A stretch of DNA of 64,000 nt from Bacillota bacterium (GTDB taxonomy: Bacteria; Bacillota; Clostridia; Acetivibrionales; DTU013). A model generated the notes under the pieces. That model worked only from the letters and a program-made list of their open reading frames with translations, was not told the origin of the DNA and did not search any database. This document shows positions 60,555 through 64,000 of the stretch, piece after piece; positions within the stretch are counted from its first letter, which is position 1, and each line of letters starts with the position of its first letter. The stretch covers positions 1 through 64,000 of the forward strand of contig JAEYOP010000002.1 of NCBI GenBank assembly GCA_023411575.1, in the 5' to 3' direction. The translations under genes and the position numbers were made by a program.

Positions 60555-61493
60555 TTGTCCATTATTACCATATCCAGACAGGATGGCAGCCTTGGCGCGG
60601 AGATTGCCGGGAAGCTCGCGTCCAGGTTGAATATGCAGCTTATTACGCGTGACAGGGTAATAGCGGAATGGATGTCTGAGGTCGCCGACAGCTATGAACT
60701 GCGGATGTTGGGGGAAAGTCCCAAATTCTATTTGAACCGGTCCAGGGATGGAAGCACCTACAAGGACTATTTCGAAAAAAGGCTCCGGGCCGCCGTTGAA
60801 GCCGTTCCGTCCGTTATTGTTGGAATGGGGGCCCAGGTGGTTTTCGCGGGCCATCCGGATGCGGTGCGGGTCAGGGTAATTGCCTCCGAAGCGGTACGCA
60901 TCCGGCGGGTCAAGCAGAAATACGGCCTGGCCGACAGCGAAGCGGAGAACATGATCCGGCAGAGCGACAAGCGGCATAAACGGTATATTGCGGCCTTGTA
61001 CGGCGTGGACTGGTCGGATACCCTGTATTACGACCTGACACTGAATACGGATCATTTGTCCGTTGACCAATGTGTGGAGCTGATCGCGTTTCAGATGGAA
61101 TTGCAAAAAAGCATCCAGTTTTTCGGAACGCATGGGGAAAACACCGGGGCCGGACTTCCGGGCGAACCCCGGGAGGTGAACTTCAAGCACCCCGCGGAGG
61201 AGGAATTCGCAAAGATCCTTGACATGTACGGGATCGAGTGGCAATATGAACCCAGGACTTTCCCGGTGGGGTGGGATGCGGAGGGCAATGTGACGATGGC
61301 CTTCAGTCCCGATTTTTACCTGACGAAATTCGATACTTATATCGAAATCACCACGATGGAGCAAAAGTACGTGACCACCAAGAACAAGAAGGTCCGGCGC
61401 CTGCGGGAGCTTTATCCGGGGATCAATATCAATATCGTATACAAAAAGGATTTCCATTCGCTGCTGAAGCGATTCGGCTTCAGTAACGAGTAG
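60555..61493 (+). CDS. Cytidylate kinase-like protein fused to a PD-(D/E)XK-like domain
   Basis: Protein of about 312 residues in two parts. Residues 1-185 belong to the cytidylate-kinase-like family (IITISRQDGSLGAEIAGKLASRL, RDRVIAEWMSE, VIVGMGAQVVFAGHPDAVRVRVIASEAVRIRRV, SDKRHKRYI). The P-loop is GxxGSLGxE-like, not a strict GxxGxGK. Residues about 205-312 look like a small nuclease-type fold: HPAEEEFAKILDMYGIEWQYEPRTF, FSPDFYLTKFDTYIEITTME and KNKKVRRLRELYPGINI. This gives a Glu, then Pro-Asp, then Glu-x-Thr, reminiscent of PD-(D/E)XK enzymes with the Lys displaced. TTG at 60555 is 8 nt after GGAAGG; ATG at 60549 is the alternative. hpt follows. Confidence 0.72.
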   Translation: MSIITISRQDGSLGAEIAGKLASRLNMQLITRDRVIAEWMSEVADSYELRMLGESPKFYLNRSRDGSTYKDYFEKRLRAAVEAVPSVIVGMGAQVVFAGHPDAVRVRVIASEAVRIRRVKQKYGLADSEAENMIRQSDKRHKRYIAALYGVDWSDTLYYDLTLNTDHLSVDQCVELIAFQMELQKSIQFFGTHGENTGAGLPGEPREVNFKHPAEEEFAKILDMYGIEWQYEPRTFPVGWDAEGNVTMAFSPDFYLTKFDTYIEITTMEQKYVTTKNKKVRRLRELYPGININIVYKKDFHSLLKRFGFSNE

Positions 61494-61574
61494 AAATGCT
61501 TCAATAACGACTGAAGCTGCTGCAACGAATAAATGCTTTAGCGGCAGGTATAGGCAAATGAGGAGATGGTACGA

Positions 61575-62171
61575 ATGAATCCAGCCGGAATCAAAGCGAC
61601 CCTGTTCAGCGAGGAAGCCATACAAAAAAGAGTCGCGGAACTGGGAAGGCAGATCAGCGAGGATTACCGAGAGCTGCATCCCGTTTTGATCAGCGTTCTC
61701 AAGGGCACCATGTATTTTACGGCCGACCTGACCAGGCAGATGGATATTCCCGTCCATATCGATTTCATGTCCATCGGCGTCTATCCGGGAATCACCAAAA
61801 ACACCGGCATTGTGCGCATCAACAAGGACCTGGACATCAATATCACGGGCAGGCATGTGCTGATGATCGAGGATATTATCAATACCGGCCTTACGATGGG
61901 CTATCTCGTTCAGAACATGGAAGCCAGGAAGCCGGCCAGCATAAAGGTCTGCACGCTTTTGAACAATCCCTACAAGCGGTTGATGAACATCCCCCTGGCC
62001 TATGTCGGTTTTCAGATCCCGGACATGACCCTGGTGGGATATGGCATCGATTACAAGCAGGAATTCCGGCATCTGCCGTATATCGCGGAATTTGACGAAG
62101 CGGAGTATGAGGCGGCGAAGGACGCAGAAGCTAAAGGCGAAGCTGCTAACAGCGAAACAGTTGGGGAATGA
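61575..62171 (+). CDS. hpt: Hypoxanthine phosphoribosyltransferase
   Basis: Purine-salvage enzyme of 198 residues converting hypoxanthine or guanine plus PRPP to IMP or GMP. Motifs: LISVLKGTMYFTADLTRQM near the N-terminus, the PRPP loop VLMIEDIINTGLTMGYL (Glu99-Asp100), KVCTLLNNPYKR and the base-binding YVGFQIPDMTLVGYGIDYKQEFRHLPYI. A C-terminal acidic extension of about 20 residues (EAEYEAAKDAEAKGEAANSE) is longer than usual. The ATG at 61575 has GAGGAG nine bases upstream; the ATG at 61566 is too near it. The kinase-like gene lies 81 bp upstream on the same strand. Confidence 0.92.
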   Translation: MNPAGIKATLFSEEAIQKRVAELGRQISEDYRELHPVLISVLKGTMYFTADLTRQMDIPVHIDFMSIGVYPGITKNTGIVRINKDLDINITGRHVLMIEDIINTGLTMGYLVQNMEARKPASIKVCTLLNNPYKRLMNIPLAYVGFQIPDMTLVGYGIDYKQEFRHLPYIAEFDEAEYEAAKDAEAKGEAANSETVGE

Positions 62172-62306
62172 AGACGGGAAGAACGAAGAGGCAAGCGGCA
62201 AAGAGCGAAGTCGCCGGGAGCGGGGGAGCAAAGCACGAAGAAGTATAGCACGAAGCATCAGAAGAATGAAACAGCATAACCGAACAGACAGGAGCCGACA
62301 CGTTAA

Positions 62307-63557
62307 TTGAAAAATACTTATAAAAGCACGCTTTACGCCTGCTATCTGGGCTATATCACACAGGCGATCGTCAATAATCTTGCGCCGATCCTTTTTATCG
62401 TCTTTCAGGAGGAATTTGCCCTTTCCTTTGAAAAAATCGGGCGACTGATCCTGATCAACTTCGGGACGCAAATCGCTGCGGACTATGTCACCGCACGCTT
62501 TGCAGACCGGGTCGGCTACCGGAGGGCCGCCGTCGCGGCGCATGTTTTATGCGCCGTCGGGCTTATCTGCCTCGGCGTGCTGCCCGGGCTCATGCCGTCT
62601 CCCTATGCCGGCCTGGTCATTGCCGTGGTCATCTACGCAATCGGCGGTGGAATCATCGAGGTGCTGATCAGCCCCATTGTGGATTCTCTTCCCGGGGAGG
62701 CGAAGGCCTCTGCCATGAGCCTTCTGCATTCCTTTTACTGCTGGGGGCAGTTGGGCGTCGTACTGGTTACGACCATACTGATCAAAGTGCTTGGGACGAG
62801 TATCTGGTTCTTACTGCCCGTTGCCTGGGCTTTGATTCCCGCGTATAACCTGTTCCGGTTCCTGAAGGTTCCCCTGATGCCCACCGTGGCAGAAGAAGAA
62901 AGGACGCCGCTCCGGAAGCTGTTTTCCTCGAGGGCTTTTGTTCTGGCCTTGATCATGATGATGTGCGCGGGTTCTTCCGAGCTAACGATGTCGCAGTGGT
63001 CGTCCCTGTTTGCGGAGAAAGGGCTGCGGGTCCCGAAGCTGGTGGGCGATCTGCTGGGTCCGGGTCTTTTTGCCGTTCTCATGGGGATCGGACGTACCAT
63101 TTATGGCTTTATGGGTCACCGGATCCATCTGAAAAAGGCGCTGATGACCTGTGGCATTCTTTGCATTCTCTGTTATTGCGTGACCGTGTTTGTGCGGATT
63201 CCGCTGGTTTCCTTGCTGGGGTGCGCTCTATGCGGCTTTTCCGTCAGCCTGATGTGGCCGGGTACCTTCAGCCTTACGGCGGAAAAGTTCCCGAAGGGCG
63301 GGACGGCGATGTTCGGGCTGCTTGCCATTTTCGGAGATCTCGGCGCTTCCGTCGGCCCCTGGCTGGCAGGAGCCGTATCCGACCTGGCGGAGAAATCCCG
63401 GGCGCTCACCGCCATCGGCGCCGCATACGGCCTGGAGCCCGAACAGTTGGGCTTGAAAACAGGGTTGCTGACGGCCATGATTTTCCCGGTATTGCTTACC
63501 ATCAGCCTGATCCTGTTACGAACCGCGAAGAAGGATAAAAAACATATCCAGTGTTGA
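62307..63557 (+). CDS. MFS transporter, FucP-like
   Basis: Major facilitator superfamily protein of 416 residues with twelve hydrophobic segments. The first half has ARFADRVGYRRAAVAAHVL in the loop 2-3 position, and CALCGFSVSLMWPGTFSLTAEKFPKGGTAMFGLLAIFGDLGASVGPWLAG in the second half is typical of FucP/sugar-proton symporter-like members. Translation appears to start at TTG 62307, with GGAG about 12 bp upstream. The promoter of the following T-box overlaps its stop codon. The substrate may be a sugar, but no sugar gene is adjacent. Confidence 0.8.
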   Translation: MKNTYKSTLYACYLGYITQAIVNNLAPILFIVFQEEFALSFEKIGRLILINFGTQIAADYVTARFADRVGYRRAAVAAHVLCAVGLICLGVLPGLMPSPYAGLVIAVVIYAIGGGIIEVLISPIVDSLPGEAKASAMSLLHSFYCWGQLGVVLVTTILIKVLGTSIWFLLPVAWALIPAYNLFRFLKVPLMPTVAEEERTPLRKLFSSRAFVLALIMMMCAGSSELTMSQWSSLFAEKGLRVPKLVGDLLGPGLFAVLMGIGRTIYGFMGHRIHLKKALMTCGILCILCYCVTVFVRIPLVSLLGCALCGFSVSLMWPGTFSLTAEKFPKGGTAMFGLLAIFGDLGASVGPWLAGAVSDLAEKSRALTAIGAAYGLEPEQLGLKTGLLTAMIFPVLLTISLILLRTAKKDKKHIQC

Positions 63558-63582
63558 TAATATAAGGCAGAATGGTTATAAT
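63554..63582 (+). promoter_or_regulatory. Promoter of T-box leader 2
   Basis: TTGATA (63554-63559) overlaps the stop of the MFS gene. TATAAT is at 63577-63582 with a 17-bp spacer. The predicted start near 63590 coincides with the AGCGATGAAGAGGAGTAGTA beginning of the T-box leader. Confidence 0.85.
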
Positions 63583-63589
63583 GGTTATA

Positions 63590-63887
63590 AAGCGATGAAG
63601 AGGAGTAGTAGGCCGGCAGTATTTCCTTTACAGAGAACCCACGGCTGCTGAGAGTGGGCGTTGAAAGGCCGGCTGAACAGGCCCCGGAGCATTGCACCGA
63701 ACCCGGAGGGTAGGCTGCAGCGGTTGCGACCGTTATATCGCGAGGGTATGCGGCATTTCCGAGGCAAAACGGAAAGCGGCCGCAATGTACCGGAAGAGGC
63801 CCTGGCTGCAAAGCGGGGTAATTGGGGTGGCACCACGAAGGCGAGCTCTCGTCCCCAGGAAGGTTTCCTGGAGGCGGGAGTTTTTTG
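63590..63887 (+). promoter_or_regulatory. T-box riboswitch leader 2
   Basis: A standard T-box leader. It starts GCGATGAAGAGGAGTAGTA and has an AGAGA-type distal Stem I region. The T-box core GGGTGGCACCACG is at 63824-63836, with a terminator stem (GTCCCCAGGAA/TTCCTGGAGGC) and T run at 63881-63886. TGGC in the core would pair with a tRNA acceptor having G at position 73, which limits likely amino acids to Asp, Asn, Glu, Gln, Ser or Trp. The specifier region near 63687-63705 (GAGCATTGCACCGAAC) contains AGC and AAC among candidates, so serine or asparagine are the best guesses. It controls the gene at the window edge. Confidence 0.9.
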
Positions 63888-63952
63888 ATGTACGGATGTA
63901 TTGTGGATAGATCAGGAAGGAAGAACCAGAAATCGAAAAGAGGAGTGAAAGC

Positions 63953-64000
63953 ATGGATCGGATCGAGGAAGCATTGAAAAAAAGGGCCGAGGGCAGGCCG
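63953..64000 (+). CDS. Start of a T-box-controlled gene, cut by window end
   Basis: Sixteen codons are visible, beginning MDRIEEALKKRAEGRP, with AGGAGTGAAAGC before the ATG, 66 nt after the T-box terminator. The piece is too short to identify. The T-box predicts an amino-acid biosynthesis, transport or aminoacyl-tRNA synthetase gene. Confidence 0.6.
   Translation, partial: MDRIEEALKKRAEGRP

Noticed and set aside
60504..62543. 679-codon minus-strand frame across the kinase-like and hpt genes
   Set aside because: It spans several real plus-strand genes and their intergenic gaps and carries no domain motif.

Overview
The window looks like chromosome from a moderately GC-rich, endospore-forming Firmicute, most likely a Clostridia-type anaerobe. 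The evidence is a complete gerA-type germinant receptor operon (42718-46349), two T-box leaders, YesM/YesN-type sugar sensing, TTG and GTG starts behind AGGAGG-like ribosome sites, and sigma-A promoters of the TTGACA-17-TATAAT kind. No rRNA, tRNA, CRISPR array, prophage or intact transposase gene was found.

Layout. 179-6711: CCA-adding enzyme, FabI, an acyl-activating enzyme, a thymidylate-synthase-like protein and, on the other strand, a serine-palmitoyltransferase-like alpha-oxoamine synthase; together these suggest lipid (possibly sphingoid-base) synthesis. 6945-18512: an ACT-domain protein, then a sugar-sensing and uptake region: a membrane-anchored sugar-binding protein, YesM/LytS histidine kinase, YesN response regulator, a second sugar-binding lipoprotein, and after a divergent SDR/TetR pair a complete ChvE-GguA-GguB-type monosaccharide ABC transporter. 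18738-20939: an SDR facing a glycosyltransferase-like protein. 21378-41893: glycan-degrading genes (GH112 galactoside phosphorylase, GH29 fucosidase, GH42 beta-galactosidase with a divergent AraC regulator) mixed with envelope and hypothetical genes (PspC, PHP, WG-repeat lipoprotein, two DUF445 proteins, YwaF-like, FG-GAP-like, FMN-bind-like lipoprotein, a PP2C-TM-LysM protein). 42718-46349: GerA/B/C. 46523-50930: a DUF2975/XRE pair, a T-box-controlled fusion of a sugar-phosphate-isomerase-like barrel to an acyl-CoA ligase, and a MazEF pair. 51332-59987: P-type cation ATPase, zinc-ribbon protein, CDF transporter, a TetR-SDR-DUF1295 operon and biosynthetic arginine decarboxylase. 60555-64000: a cytidylate-kinase-like/nuclease-like fusion, hpt, an MFS transporter and a second T-box leading into a gene cut by the window end.

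How parts work together. The anchored binding protein, kinase and regulator probably sense an extracellular monosaccharide and switch on the ABC transporter. The glycosidases release galactose and fucose from host or plant glycans, and the GH112 enzyme would yield galactose-1-phosphate by phosphorolysis.

Most unusual items: the T-box-regulated isomerase/ligase fusion; the PP2C-LysM architecture; the SPT-like enzyme near an acyl-activating enzyme; the kinase/nuclease fusion; a 159-bp MITE-like palindromic element; an unassigned dispersed repeat in two diverged copies; and matching repeat modules on both sides of the GH112 gene. Several start sites were moved from the longest open frame using ribosome-site spacing or promoter position; this is noted per entry. 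All functions are inferred by reading the sequence, without database searches.
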